NCBI GenBank assembly: GCA_964036045.1
Contig: OZ038380.1
Location: 186,880,298 to 186,944,297, forward strand
Direction of reading: 5' to 3'
Source of the DNA: Eutreptiella sp. 'Long Island Sound 2002'
Taxonomy: Eukaryota; Euglenozoa; Euglenophyceae; Eutreptiales; Eutreptiaceae
Length of the DNA stretch: 64,000 bases
The notes under the pieces were generated by a model. It saw only the letters and a list, made by a program, of their open reading frames with translations, searched no databases and had not been told where the DNA came from. Position numbers and translations under genes: made by a program. Shown here piece by piece: positions 33,859 to 43,975 of this stretch. How positions within the stretch are numbered: the first letter of the stretch is position 1; each line of letters opens with the position of its first letter.

Positions 33859-34507
33859 AGAGAGGGCCGAAAGGGACGACGCGAAAGAAGAAGGAGAAAC
33901 TCCAGGAGATGGCATGGAGATGGATGCAGATGGTACCGATGTGAAACAGAGCCAAGAGAACCCCGCTGAGCCGTCGAAGCGCAATGTGAGGAAACCGAGG
34001 AAACGCCCGGGGGGCATAAAATGGGTGCGGAAGTTGGGTCAACTGTTGGAGACCCAAAATGACTGGGATGCAGACCTGCCGCCGTGGGCCCATGGGGTTT
34101 GGAACATCATACTGAGTATGGATAAATTAGGCAAGCCGTACTTGAAAGATAAAGCGAGAGCACAGCGTGAGAAGCAGAAGAGGAAGGCTCGAAAGAAGGC
34201 AAAACAACAGGCACGGAAGGCGGCAGGCAAGAAGGCTCGAGACTCGTCAGAATTGTCCAAAAGTGAGAGTACGAGCAGTTCCAGTGACGAGAGTTCGGAC
34301 AGTTCGACCTCCAATGGGGAGTCCCATCCCGGGAAGAGGAGGTTCACCCACAAGGCGGAAGCAGTATCGAGCGGAGCGCTTGAGTTCAAAATTATAAATG
34401 GCAAGCAAGCCGGGAAGTGGGTGGACTGCGGTGGCCCGCCCAGCAAACTGTGTAAGAGGTTTGGCCAACGTCACGGGTGGCACGAGAGGAAGGAATTTAA
34501 TTGCTGA
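33776..34507 (+). CDS. Basic gag-like/nucleocapsid-like ORF
   Basis: 243 residues. The N-terminus is acidic, the middle (~120-160) is very rich in Lys/Arg/Ala (KDKARAQREKQKRKARKKAK), then comes a Ser/Asp/Glu stretch. The C-terminus has a C-x7-C-x6-H-x2-H-x6-C arrangement (CGGPPSKLC ... RHGWH ... C) that could bind zinc and nucleic acid. These features suit a nucleocapsid-like protein of the element. The assignment rests on composition and position. Confidence 0.5.
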   Translation: MEELDAPECSEAASAVPPKRAGRAHRDKERAERDDAKEEGETPGDGMEMDADGTDVKQSQENPAEPSKRNVRKPRKRPGGIKWVRKLGQLLETQNDWDADLPPWAHGVWNIILSMDKLGKPYLKDKARAQREKQKRKARKKAKQQARKAAGKKARDSSELSKSESTSSSSDESSDSSTSNGESHPGKRRFTHKAEAVSSGALEFKIINGKQAGKWVDCGGPPSKLCKRFGQRHGWHERKEFNC

Positions 34508-35700
34508 ATTGCAATGTCGAAGCCACTGTGCCCGATGACCAAGACCATGGACACGGTGAGCGAGCCCTGCGAGAGGGGGCTGCGGACACAAACAGAGGAA
34601 CCCCCCTTGTACACCATGTCCCAGGATCAGCGGAGTCGGTGGAGGAGATCACAGGGGCCCTACTGGGGACGGTGCACGCGGAAAAGAAAGAAGTTGGGAG
34701 CGGATACATGGCGACAATCTGGAAGAGGTTGGAGAAGAAGAGCAGAGACGGGTGCATGGCGGGCATCCGTTGATACTTGGCGGTCCTTCGCCGCCGCCCT
34801 GACCTGGGCGTCCGAGGAGCCCTTTAGGAAGCTCTCCCGCACGTGGTACGGGCTGGACACTATGAGGGCCCGATCAAGAAGGGCCTCTCAGGGTTGCACA
34901 TCGTGGAAAAAACAGGGAGAGTTCCAACGCTCGTGCAGGGTGGAGACCGGCAGTTGGTCCGGGCAGTGGAGAAGCTTAGAATACGAAAAATGGGGATCCA
35001 AATCCGGTGGGCCCCATCGTCGATCTTCCATGAGATGGTGGCCAAGAGAGCAACGCTGTCGTGGAAGGAAGCGGAGGCAGTGGCGCTGGCAGTTTTGGCG
35101 AGCACAAACTTGCTCAGAATCGGTGAGGCGGTTACAATGCGATGGAAAGGGCAAAGAATCGTGGAGTTCTACGGGGTCAAGAATAGGATTGGCTGGCACA
35201 CACAACGGGTGGGACCGTGGGCAAGCCGATGGCTCGAAAACCTGCACTCGGGCAGGCTACAGCACACGGGGAGACCTGAATACAGTGGCAATTTCGGAAG
35301 TACACAGGAGTTGGAAGACGAGTTCAACCTTTTGGTGGCACAGACATCCTGGCCCGAATTGCGCTGGCACGGCCTTAGGCGGCCTCGGGCTGCCCAGATG
35401 TGGGCCAGCGGCTGCCGGGGGAGTACTTTGCAGTTGGTAGGGGGTTGGAAAACCCCTACCGTTGCGCTGCACTATGCCACCCCTGGGCATTCCTGGATCT
35501 TCGAAGAAAGAGGCCAACAGACGGTACCGGTGGTGGACGAGGACAACATCCAGACTCACTTGGGAACCTGGAGCGGTCAGCATCGGTGGGCAGCGTGGAT
35601 TCGCAAAGAGTTCCGTGATTCAGGCCTTGGCATACATCCCGGGGAAACATTGGGCGAAGAGAGGACGAAACGCGCAGGAGCTAAGCGCCGATGTGTATGA
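34501..35700 (+). pseudogene. Tyrosine recombinase of a YR retroelement
   Basis: The frame from 34843 carries the full catalytic set of tyrosine recombinases: Arg92 in LLRIGEA, His176-x-x-Arg179 in WHGLRRPRA, Trp202 in GGW and the nucleophile Tyr211 in ALHYATPG. The upstream part in the same frame (from 34501) has the expected N-terminal DNA-binding length, but stop codons at 34771 and ~34827 interrupt it, so this copy is probably dead. A ~75-residue Arg-rich tail follows the nucleophile. In such elements the enzyme would integrate a circular DNA intermediate instead of using an integrase or endonuclease. Confidence 0.85.
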
Positions 35701-36171
35701 GGAGAGTCAGATTCAGAGATCGCAGAACGTATGGCCAACAGGGAAGAGGACAACTCCGAGGAAGAGTACCAGTTCCGAGTCGATGACGCGTGATGGAGTT
35801 GAGGATGACGAGGGTGCTAGCAGGCAAATTCCCGGGGACCCGGATGTTGATGAGGAGTGCAGAATTTGTGAAGTAATACAAACAATCAGTGGTATGAACG
35901 GAACGGCAGCGGCCGAGACTTAATGCGGCGCTCTTATCCATGGTCCAAGGGGTGGCTGATGCAGCGGGCCCTGGGGGTGTGGACAGCTCTGGGATCCTGG
36001 AAGCCATGGAGACACTTTCCCCAATTGACTTGTCGCAGGCAAGCACTAAGTCATACTACCCAGAGGATAAGGATGGTTGTAGGGTAGACCCTGAGTTGGC
36101 CAGCAGGGGGGTGGGGGCAGTGGGTAGTGTGGGGATAGTCCCCGGCCTGTGGCAAAAATGGACCTGAGGTT

Positions 36172-36845
36172 TTGAGCGAGAAGTATCATGCATGGGAAGA
36201 AAAGCAGGAACCCATGTTGTCCAAGGGTCGGGGCGTGAAGGAGATGTTGGAAGCCATCAGGGTTGCGGCGGGTTGTAAGGCCACGGGGGATTGTAAAGCC
36301 ACGGGAAGGGCGGTTGTGATTCCGAAGAACTCAGAAAAATGCAGCATGATTGTTAACTGCAAGGAACGGAACCATGTGGGTGGGGTGAAGCCCAAAGGTT
36401 TCCGACCGCCACAGGTTGCCAGACCGCATGGTTTTTCAATGCCCGGAGATTGGGGTGGTAGATGTGTAAGTTGGATCTGAGTAACTGTTTTTGGAGTATC
36501 CGTTTACCCGCCCCGTGGAGACACAACTTTCAGGTATACGTGCCTGGGAAAGGGGGGGGGGACCAGTGGACCCGACTACCCTTTGGGTGGGCTTTCCGCC
36601 CCGTGATATGCCAGAAGTTGGTGGCAGGGATCGTCAATGGAGTGCTGAGCAGGCTCCAGGTGGAGGGGTTTGTTTATTTGGATGATATACTTGTGGTTGC
36701 AAAGAAACCTAAGGTCAGACGGGGTGCGCGGTGTGTCGCGCGCAAACTGGTGAAGGTAGGTTTCCTCATAAGTCCCAAATCTATGTGTGAGCCGACGCAG
36801 CGGTCAGACTTCGTGGGGAAGAGGGATACAGGGCCGAACCAAGCG
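36172..36845 (+). pseudogene. Reverse transcriptase of the YR retroelement
   Basis: Two frames join near 36462-36480. The first has AVVIPKNSEKCSMIVNCKER (finger region). The second has KLDLSNCFWSIRLP (motif A Asp), RLPFGWAFRPVICQK (motif B region), YLDD at 36675-36686 (motif C) and GFLISPKSMCEPTQ (thumb start). Homology stops at about 36843, so the connection and any RNase H or methyltransferase-like part are missing. One frameshift plus truncation make it inactive. It lies ~500 bp downstream of the recombinase on the same strand. Confidence 0.85.
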
Positions 36846-38620
36846 AGGCAACCATCAACATCACCCTTGAATACCCCCATTTGTCCCCCTTGCATGGAGA
36901 ACACACAAAAACATTGTGACGAGGACAAATGGGCATGTATCCACACTTGCAAGCAAAAGAATATGTTTGTTTTGCATGACAAATGTGCAACATATGATGT
37001 GTCGAAAATGGCGTTGAATGTGAGCATGCACAGCTGGTCAAATGCAGCAACTGATCTGGCAAATATTGAATCACCTTAGCACGGATAATGGTAGATTCCT
37101 ATGTTGTATGAACAATCCCATCACCTTGAGACCAATGGCCAATGGATTTTGAGGACCACTGATCATTTACAAATGAGATTCCACATGATACATGACCCAT
37201 TGTCGACTTTGTGCTTTACCACCTCTCTTCTTGCCTGCCGTGCACATGGTTCCAAACGTCATCCCCCCTCTTTCCCCTAATACATCCTCACCTGCAGCAC
37301 CTGTAGCAGCGCGCCCCGCCGCCGGCGCCGCCGGCCGACGGGGGGCGCATCTCCTCCTTGAACTCTTCTTCAGCGTGTGCGGGGTTTGAACCGGCGACTC
37401 AAGGGTGGCCATCGGCTGCACAGCCACTGCACTAGGAGGCCAAAATCCAATTTTACAGTCAACAGTTTTAACGGAATCAGCAGGCAAGCAAGACAGGTTA
37501 CCATTGGCGTTATGACTGCAACTCAAAGGCTGGGCCTAAGGCCCCCTTACAGATTAAATTAGTTAGAGCTCAATGCTCAGTGTTCAGGTTTGTGTTCTAT
37601 GTTTTGAAACCTACAACCCGTCCCTGCCATAAGTAAGGCTGAACGAGTGCCATGCGTAGCAGCCCGGAAACAGTGGTTGTGGTAGTATATAGCTTGTCTT
37701 CGACGAGCGCTTCAAGGATGGGCTTAGGTGCTGAACAGCCATAACAAGGCAGGCATAATGCAGCGCCCATTGCGCAGCCGCAGTACAAATTGAATGTACA
37801 TACGATAGTGGAGCCCCAACCAAGAAGGGGACATGAGCAATTGTGTGTTACTATCACTATTGGACTAAGGGCTGAAATTGCCTATGGCAGGGATATTCAC
37901 TCCATCAGATTCGACCATCGTTCCCCTAATACATTCCCGTACTCGCGCAGGATGTTGCTGCAGCTGCGTCTAAACTCCTCGCAGGGGGTTGCCGTGACAA
38001 TTTCTTCCATGTTGTCCACAGGGCTCCACACTCGATATTCTTTTGCACACCTCCCTCCATCGATCCTGCTACCTCTTTGCGGATGCCCCTCCCTCCATCC
38101 CCTCATCGCCTACCGTCATTTGCACTAGGGGCAGGCAAAAAGCCCAATGCTTCTTGCCCACCGCACCTTGACTGCTAGATGTGCGGCGTCCTGCAGTAGG
38201 AGAATCCATTATATCCGCGCAGGCCTAGTCGCTGTTATGCGGGATCCAAATGCGTCTGCCATTGTCGAATAGAAACCCAGTGCGGAGGCTAGTTTGTCGG
38301 TGGCAATTCTCCTCAATGGGTACAAAAGTATCTCCAAAGGTCTACGAGCGGCTCTCCTGCTTCACACGGCACGTTCTTGGCTTTTCCAGAACTTGATTGA
38401 TGTCTATAATTTTCATCACAGGTTCCAAGTGCCGACACGCGGAATCTCCGCAAGCCTTCCACATAGCTTGGTATCATGGCCAGAATTCACGGTTACCTGT
38501 TGCCCCCCCCCCCCCCCCACATTCCGAGTGTCTATTTTTTTCCGGTGTCTTTTTGTCCATGCTTGCCCGGGCCGTTGGGCCTTGACAACTTGCCGCCGAC
38601 GTCACCTCTCTGTCCCCTGA
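36846..38620. other. Intergenic; possible tRNA-like SINE on minus strand
   Basis: No gene seen. On the minus strand at about 37440-37365 there is tagtgcagtgg followed ~40 bases later by ggttcaaaccc. These resemble the A and B boxes of a pol III promoter, but the arms of a tRNA do not pair well, so at best it is a tRNA-derived SINE head. A run of about 17 C lies at ~38503-38519. Confidence 0.35.
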
Positions 38621-38624
38621 CCGC

Positions 38625-39182
38625 ATGAGTGTCCGGGGCACCCAAGCCCGTCTGGCCACACCAGGCGATGAGGTCATCGTCCTTGCCGACGCCGGCCAAT
38701 TGGTGTGTTTGGCGGCCATCGATGACGCAGATTACATCATCCAGGACGAAGTGGTGCTGAAGAGTGGAGTTACAGAGGCTGCCTCCCTGTCGTTCGTCCT
38801 CTTCAAGGACTGCGACTCGTCCGAAAAACTAGCTGCCGTCCTTTACGGCAGTCGCCCCAACGTTGTGCTCGTTGGGGAAATGACTGAGTATGAAAAAATT
38901 CAAAATGCAACTAAGAGGCTGCTTACTGATCTGCCCATGCTGGGCCGCTTTGTTGCCATTCTGCTTGAACCTGTCAGCGATGATGATGACAAGCCATCGT
39001 TTCTCAATTGGGCACTCGCCCTCAATTCCAACTTGCCTTTCGGGTGCGACAACCTCAAATGGCAGACAGGTCTCTCATGCACATACACACACATGGTCGA
39101 TTTGATGTCTAGATTGCGAGCAGCACAAGGGACTCGAGGAACCTGTCACCGCCCCCGACGTACAAGCTCCTGCGGCTTATGA
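38625..39182 (+). CDS. LINE ORF1-like protein, first part
   Basis: 185 residues from an ATG at 38625. Unrecognised, but with a well-formed alternation of hydrophobic and charged residues up to about residue 165. The last ~20 residues (Arg/Thr/Cys-rich) look out of frame. The next frame is already open from ~39113 and reads PPPTYKLLRL before its own ATG, so the two frames may be one protein split by a -1 shift or an indel. It is the first frame of a LINE fragment. Confidence 0.45.
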   Translation: MSVRGTQARLATPGDEVIVLADAGQLVCLAAIDDADYIIQDEVVLKSGVTEAASLSFVLFKDCDSSEKLAAVLYGSRPNVVLVGEMTEYEKIQNATKRLLTDLPMLGRFVAILLEPVSDDDDKPSFLNWALALNSNLPFGCDNLKWQTGLSCTYTHMVDLMSRLRAAQGTRGTCHRPRRTSSCGL

Positions 39183-40222
39183 CACCTGGGGCAGAGGTTG
39201 ACAAAGTGGTGTTCCATGAACCAGATGTGCGGGACAATCAGTACGCCATCCAAGTCCACAATGACCTGATTAATGGGCTGTTGGGGTCTATCGGGCTGAA
39301 CTCTGATGAAGTCCATCTCCTTCCGGGAACAGACCCACGGAACTCAAAGTTGTTTTTCACGGAGTTGAATGAGGAACAAGTGAATACCGTGGTTTCACAG
39401 TTCAGATCCAAGCCAAGGTTCCAGATTCAGCCAGTGGAATGGTATCGTGGGGCCAACTTGACAAACATGTCTGCTGTCTATGAGGTCTGGATAAAGAAGA
39501 CGCACAAGGAAACATGGTCGCCCATGCTGTATGCCTCAGTTCTCGCAATGTTCTGGACAATCCCGGGCGTCTTGCAAGCGCAGTCGCCAGTGAAAATTCA
39601 TGTGTTGGGCCCAAGCAAGCTACTGCTGGGTCTCACAGAAACTGGGCACTCGCTGTTGAAGACAAGGTATCGTGAACTGGTGGCGGCCATCGGGGCTGTC
39701 TTCAAGGACGTGAAGACAGGACAGTTCCTCGACAGAGACATCATCTCCAAGCCCGCTGTCCCCTCGACGTGGAAGAAGGAACTGGTGGGCACAATGTACA
39801 TCTTGGATGTGGCACCTTGGTGGTATCTCTCGGATCTGACTGAGGCCCTTGCTCCTTCAGTACAGTGCCGGTACATCGCGGACCGTGTCAGGTGGAGTGT
39901 TGGGGAGATGCGCACGGCCACATGGCGGCTGACCGGGGAAAATGTGTCACAGCTAATTGGGAAAGTCTACTTGTCGGATTCTGGAATGCCTCCAATGTTT
40001 GTGATTTCCGAGGCGGACTATGAGACACGCAAAAAGGGTATCACGGACCGGCCCAGGAACACAGATGACGCCAAGACACGCAAGCAAGGCTTAATCACGG
40101 CGGGTGAAATGGCCAAGGCCATGGAGTTGGACGATCAAGTCGACAAGGTCATCAGCTCCCTCAAACGCAAGCGGGACTTAAAAGAGGATGAGGTTTCGTC
40201 GTCCAATGGAGTAGCAAGATGA
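39179..40222 (+). CDS. LINE ORF1-like protein, second part
   Basis: 347 residues from ATG. The start overlaps the preceding stop as ATGA. No named domain recognised. The fold looks globular through ~300 residues, and the C-terminus has KRKRDLKEDE, a basic cluster suited to nuclear import or nucleic acid binding. The stop again overlaps the next start as ATGA (40219-40222). If the frame starts upstream at ~39113, the protein would include a PPTY motif. Its role as the RNA-binding ORF1 of a LINE is inferred from position before an endonuclease ORF. Confidence 0.5.
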   Translation: MTPGAEVDKVVFHEPDVRDNQYAIQVHNDLINGLLGSIGLNSDEVHLLPGTDPRNSKLFFTELNEEQVNTVVSQFRSKPRFQIQPVEWYRGANLTNMSAVYEVWIKKTHKETWSPMLYASVLAMFWTIPGVLQAQSPVKIHVLGPSKLLLGLTETGHSLLKTRYRELVAAIGAVFKDVKTGQFLDRDIISKPAVPSTWKKELVGTMYILDVAPWWYLSDLTEALAPSVQCRYIADRVRWSVGEMRTATWRLTGENVSQLIGKVYLSDSGMPPMFVISEADYETRKKGITDRPRNTDDAKTRKQGLITAGEMAKAMELDDQVDKVISSLKRKRDLKEDEVSSSNGVAR

Positions 40223-41355
40223 CGTCTGCATCAAGCATCCCTGTGAGCAGCACGCTCAGAGTTTTGTCCCAAAATGTCAATGGACTTCAAACAAAAATAA
40301 CCATGCGAAAGCGTAAGCAAACTCGAATAGTGGCCCTAGGGTCACTGCTTCGGTCCCTGGAGGTGGATTTCTTCGCCATCCAAGAGCCCCACTTCGTCAC
40401 GGCGGAGGATCGTCAGGCGGGCACGCGGTGCCTATCAAAGTACGGGTATGGCTTGGACGGACCACTCAATGAAGAAGGAAGGGGAGGAGTGGCACTGGCG
40501 TGGAAAACATCCAAGTGGACATTACAATCAATGAAGTTCTTGTCTCCCAGGGCGCGGAAAGCCTCACTGTCGAGTAGTCCACTAGAGATCACTTTAGTGG
40601 TGGTCCATTTCCATCACAAGCACACGCGACGACAATCGCAATGGAAAGACATCGCCAAGGAGTTGCATGGACCGAACCTGATTTTATGTGCAGATCACAA
40701 TAGTCTAGTAATGAAACATAGGGACGCCTTTGCGCCCCCAGAGTTTGAGCATGACACGTCTTTACGTGCCCGAGAACAAGAGGTTGCAACCTTGGCGAAA
40801 GCGGGTCTGCAGGACGTTTGGGTGGACATCCATTGTGCAACTGTGACGGATATCAAGGACAAAGAGTCATCGTGTCCAATGGGCTTCACGTACGGCTACC
40901 CTCGGGAAGGAGAGCGGCTCGATCCACAGAGATTGCGCCGCATTGACCGCATACACACGACGTCGGAATTGTTAAGCTTGGCGACTAGCGTGTACCCCAT
41001 GTTTGCTGCCAACTCAGACCACAAGGCGATCCTGGTTGAGTTCACACCCCCGTCCTTCGAAACGGAAGGCACGATTCCCAGATTCTACTGTCCAGAGACA
41101 ATCCTCCAAGACTCTGAGGCAATGGAAGACCTGGAGACCTCTCTCAAGTCTATCACCTCGACGGGAGACCAATGGTGGGAAGATGCACTGGGCTGCATCC
41201 AAACGAAGGCGGTCAATTACCAAAGGGAACACAAAAACAAAAGCAGTCAGTTGAACTTCAAGCTCTACGGCTCCTACGTGTCTCCATCCGGAGACGCCGT
41301 GCGGTTCCTCTACACGCTGCTGAGCACGCCCCCATGCGAAAGGCGATATGCTTGA
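40219..41355 (+). CDS. LINE ORF2 N-terminus: AP-type endonuclease, 3' truncated
   Basis: Endonuclease/exonuclease/phosphatase fold with a complete set of active-site residues: Asn19 in SQNVNGLQ, Glu56 in AIQEPH, Asp159 and Asn161 in CADHN, Asp243 in RRIDRI, and Asp267-His268 in NSDHK. In LINEs this domain nicks the target DNA to prime reverse transcription. The ORF ends at residue 378 shortly after the domain and no RT follows, so ORF2 is truncated. The element is of a different kind from the LINE at 54029-63942, because the two endonucleases share only the catalytic residues. Confidence 0.85.
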   Translation: MTSASSIPVSSTLRVLSQNVNGLQTKITMRKRKQTRIVALGSLLRSLEVDFFAIQEPHFVTAEDRQAGTRCLSKYGYGLDGPLNEEGRGGVALAWKTSKWTLQSMKFLSPRARKASLSSSPLEITLVVVHFHHKHTRRQSQWKDIAKELHGPNLILCADHNSLVMKHRDAFAPPEFEHDTSLRAREQEVATLAKAGLQDVWVDIHCATVTDIKDKESSCPMGFTYGYPREGERLDPQRLRRIDRIHTTSELLSLATSVYPMFAANSDHKAILVEFTPPSFETEGTIPRFYCPETILQDSEAMEDLETSLKSITSTGDQWWEDALGCIQTKAVNYQREHKNKSSQLNFKLYGSYVSPSGDAVRFLYTLLSTPPCERRYA

Positions 41356-41408
41356 CAGGGGACAACACGCAGGGGTAGTAGGAAAGGTCGGAACAGTCGT
41401 GCAGATAA

Positions 41409-41480
41409 CAACTCGTCGTAGCTCAGTGGGTATACCGCACCTCTTCTGTCCTGTGGAGGAGGGTTCGAACCCCGGGGGAG
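41409..41480 (+). repeat. tRNA-like SINE head (A and B boxes)
   Basis: cgtagctcagtggg fits an A box and gggttcgaaccc is a perfect B box about 45 bases downstream, the layout of an internal pol III promoter. The D and anticodon stems do not close properly and the T stem has only three pairs, so I do not call a functional tRNA. It follows the truncated LINE ORF by ~55 bp. Confidence 0.55.
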
Positions 41481-41639
41481 ATAGAGATCCACCGAACGTC
41501 CCGAAAACCCCTTTATGTGAGTGAGAGAGAGAGTGGGGCGCAATGGGAGGAGGGCCAGAGAAAAGGAGAGAGAGAGAGAGAGAGAGGGCAAGGAGAGAGA
41601 GAAGGAGAGAGGGGGAGAGAGACCCACAGAGCGAGAGTC

Positions 41640-42190
41640 GGGGCCTAACCGGCACTGTGGAAGGGTGGTGGGTTTGAGCTGACCAGGGTGTGTGGGCAGC
41701 CATTGCAGCATAGAGCTGAACAGCTTCATGGTGAAACATCGGGACGCCTTTGCGCCCCCAGAGCACGGGCGTGACGCGTCATTACGTGTCAGAAAGCCTG
41801 AGCACGACAGGGGCAGCGAGAGTGCGGCCCACGGGAGGGTGGTGGGTGCAAGTTGACTTGGATATGTGGGCGGCCAGCGCACACATGGTGTGGTACTGAA
41901 CAGGCAAGCGCCACAGTACAGCAATGCATCTGTGGAAGCGTCAAGCTAAAAAAAACTTTTGGTGCAACGTTGAGACGCCTTTGCGCCCCCAAAGGCGCCT
42001 TTGCGCCCCCGGAGTTCAGATATGACACGTCTTCACGTGCCAGAGAGCGAGAGCAAGACAGGGGCAGCAAGAGCAAGACCTACAGGGCAAGGGTTAGAGA
42101 CTAACCGGCACTGTGGGAGGGTGGTGGGTGCGAGTTGACCTCGATGTACAGATGGCCAAGGCCAAAGCACAGTCAGCAGCCACCTGGAGT
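41640..42190 (+). repeat. Tandem repeats sharing a piece of the LINE endonuclease ORF
   Basis: Blocks with gacgcctttgcgcccccaga and cacgtctt(t/c)acgtgcc at ~41740-41800 and ~41965-42050 copy the segment at 40720-40785 inside the endonuclease ORF. They alternate with a gggagggtggtggg(t)gc(a/g)agttgac block (41657, 41833, 42115). A (ga)n tract lies at ~41565-41590. Confidence 0.7.
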
Positions 42191-42754
42191 GGTACAGAAC
42201 TGATCTGCGCTGCAGTGCAGCGAGGAAAAACACTGAACTATGTGGTTATGACCATGCGCCTGTGACACAGGGGCGTATGCGAGCCCAGTATCCGTTGCCT
42301 CATGGCCACATTCCGTTGGACCCATGCCAGACTGTAGGCGGGCGTTGGGCATCCACTTGTTTTTTGGCGGGATGGGGTCAAATGACTCGAACTAGACTAG
42401 TTGAAATGGACCGCATTATACCATAAAAACAAGATTATTTTTCAAACATGGATATTTTCCAAAAATGAAAACTATTCATGCCATCCTTCCCACATGGAAC
42501 TGTTCGTGTGAACTAAGGTGAGAGCACCGCCACGCAAAAAAAAAGGACACCACTGCACTCTGCACACACTTGCGCAGCCACTGCCTCAGGTGGTTCGACA
42601 GGAGACATGCTGAGGTGTTGGCCAACGGTGCACACGCGCGTGTCTGAGTGTCCCATGATACTGCCATGGCAGCCCCTCCAACACAACCTCGTGCCTAGAG
42701 GCGCCATGGGAGCACAACTGTAGGTCTGGCACAGGGTGTGTGGTACACCCGTTG

Positions 42755-42900
42755 CTGCTGCTGCTGCTGCTGCTCATGGTGTTGTTGTTGGTGTTGGTGT
42801 TGGTGTTGTTGGTGTTGTTGTTGGTGTTGCTGTTGTTGTTGTCGCTGTTGTTGCTGTTGCTGTGTTGTTGTTGTTGTTGTTGTTGTTGTTGGTACTGTTG
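42755..42900 (+). repeat. (TTG)n/(CTG)n microsatellite
   Basis: About 145 bp of ctgctg, gttgtt and gtgttg blocks. Same style as 30820-31195 but separate. Confidence 0.95.
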
Positions 42901-43033
42901 GGTGTGTAGCAGACCTTCAATCTGACAGCAACATGAATGGCTTGGCAAAGAAAAGCCAGGAGGAGACTGTGTCACTGCAGACACCGATCCAATGACAAGG
43001 CCAAATCTTAATTCTTTCTACAAAGGCTGCAGA

Positions 43034-43070
43034 TCCTTAGATATCCTTAGATATCCTTAGATATCCTTAA
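43034..43070 (+). repeat. Short tandem of agatatcctt
   Basis: The 10-bp unit agatatcctt is repeated three to four times. Confidence 0.8.
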
Positions 43071-43565
43071 AGACAGCAAGATTGGAGGACTGGTATTCGG
43101 AGTGTACGTGGGAAAACCCCTCGGAATCGGTTGTATGGTACAGGGCGCTATGGAGGGCTGTTCGGAAAAGATCCGAGCTGGAGGGCGAGGCCCATGCAGA
43201 GGGGTGACACAGCAGCTCATCTACATTGCACTCCCTAAACTGAATTGGGCAAGTCCCGATATAAGGCAACCGTCAGAAAGTGCGCACGTGCGCGCCATCA
43301 GTTGGAGGCCGTCCGGGGGGTCCCGGGTTCAGGCAATATCAGAGTGCACGCGCGCCCCCCTCCCCCCCTCGCATCGGTGAGGGCAGAGCTGCCGGTGGTG
43401 GTGCGCGGAGGCCCAGCGGCAGTGGGCAGATGCAGATGCATCAGCTCATCTGGCACGAGCCCTTTTGGAGGCTGGGGGGCTGTTGGCAAGGGCAGCGCTC
43501 TATGGTTCAAGGCGCTGTGCAGATGGGACGCTACACTGCCCGAGAGGGGGCGGAAAGGCAAGGAG

Positions 43566-43975
43566 GCCGGGTTTTCGTTTCCGGGGGGGGGGGGGGGGTC
43601 GATAGAGCCCTCCGGCTGGACCCCCCCCTTCCCCCAAAAAGGGCTCAATTGACAGGACCCCCAAAATTCTACCGAATCTGACCCCCAGGCCTTGGAGGTG
43701 ACCCGGGCCCAAAAATAGGGGAACAAAGAAAATGGGATTTTTGGAATGAGTGCGTTGAGGGGGTTCAGAAAAGTCAGCATTTGCCATATATTTGGTGGAA
43801 AAAAATTGACCAATTTTAGTGCTCAAAAAAATTTCGGCGCCTTTGGCGCCAGACTTCATAATGACTGATTAATGGTGCCTGTCAATTGAGCCCTTTTCCC
43901 GAACCCCCCAAGTTTTGGGGGGCTCTATTGAACCCCCCCCCCCCCCCGGAAGTGAAAACCCGACATGCCCAGGGC
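43566..43975 (+). mobile_element. Foldback element with ~90-bp inverted arms
   Basis: Left arm (43566-~43655): cgggttttcg, tttccg, a long G-run, gatagagccc, and aagggctcaattgacagg. The right arm (~43882-43975) is its inverse: cctgtcaattgagccctt, gggctctat, a long C-run, cggaagtgaaaacccg. The arms differ by substitutions and run lengths. Interior ~225 bp has no ORF. I could not find a clear target-site duplication. A non-autonomous DNA transposon is the simplest reading. Confidence 0.65.

Noticed and set aside
34514-35440. 308-residue Arg/Trp-rich frame over the recombinase
   Set aside because: Shadow of the tyrosine recombinase frame, which has the catalytic residues.
41409-41480. Functional tRNA gene
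   Set aside because: A and B boxes are good, but acceptor, D and T stems do not pair adequately. Called a SINE-like head instead.
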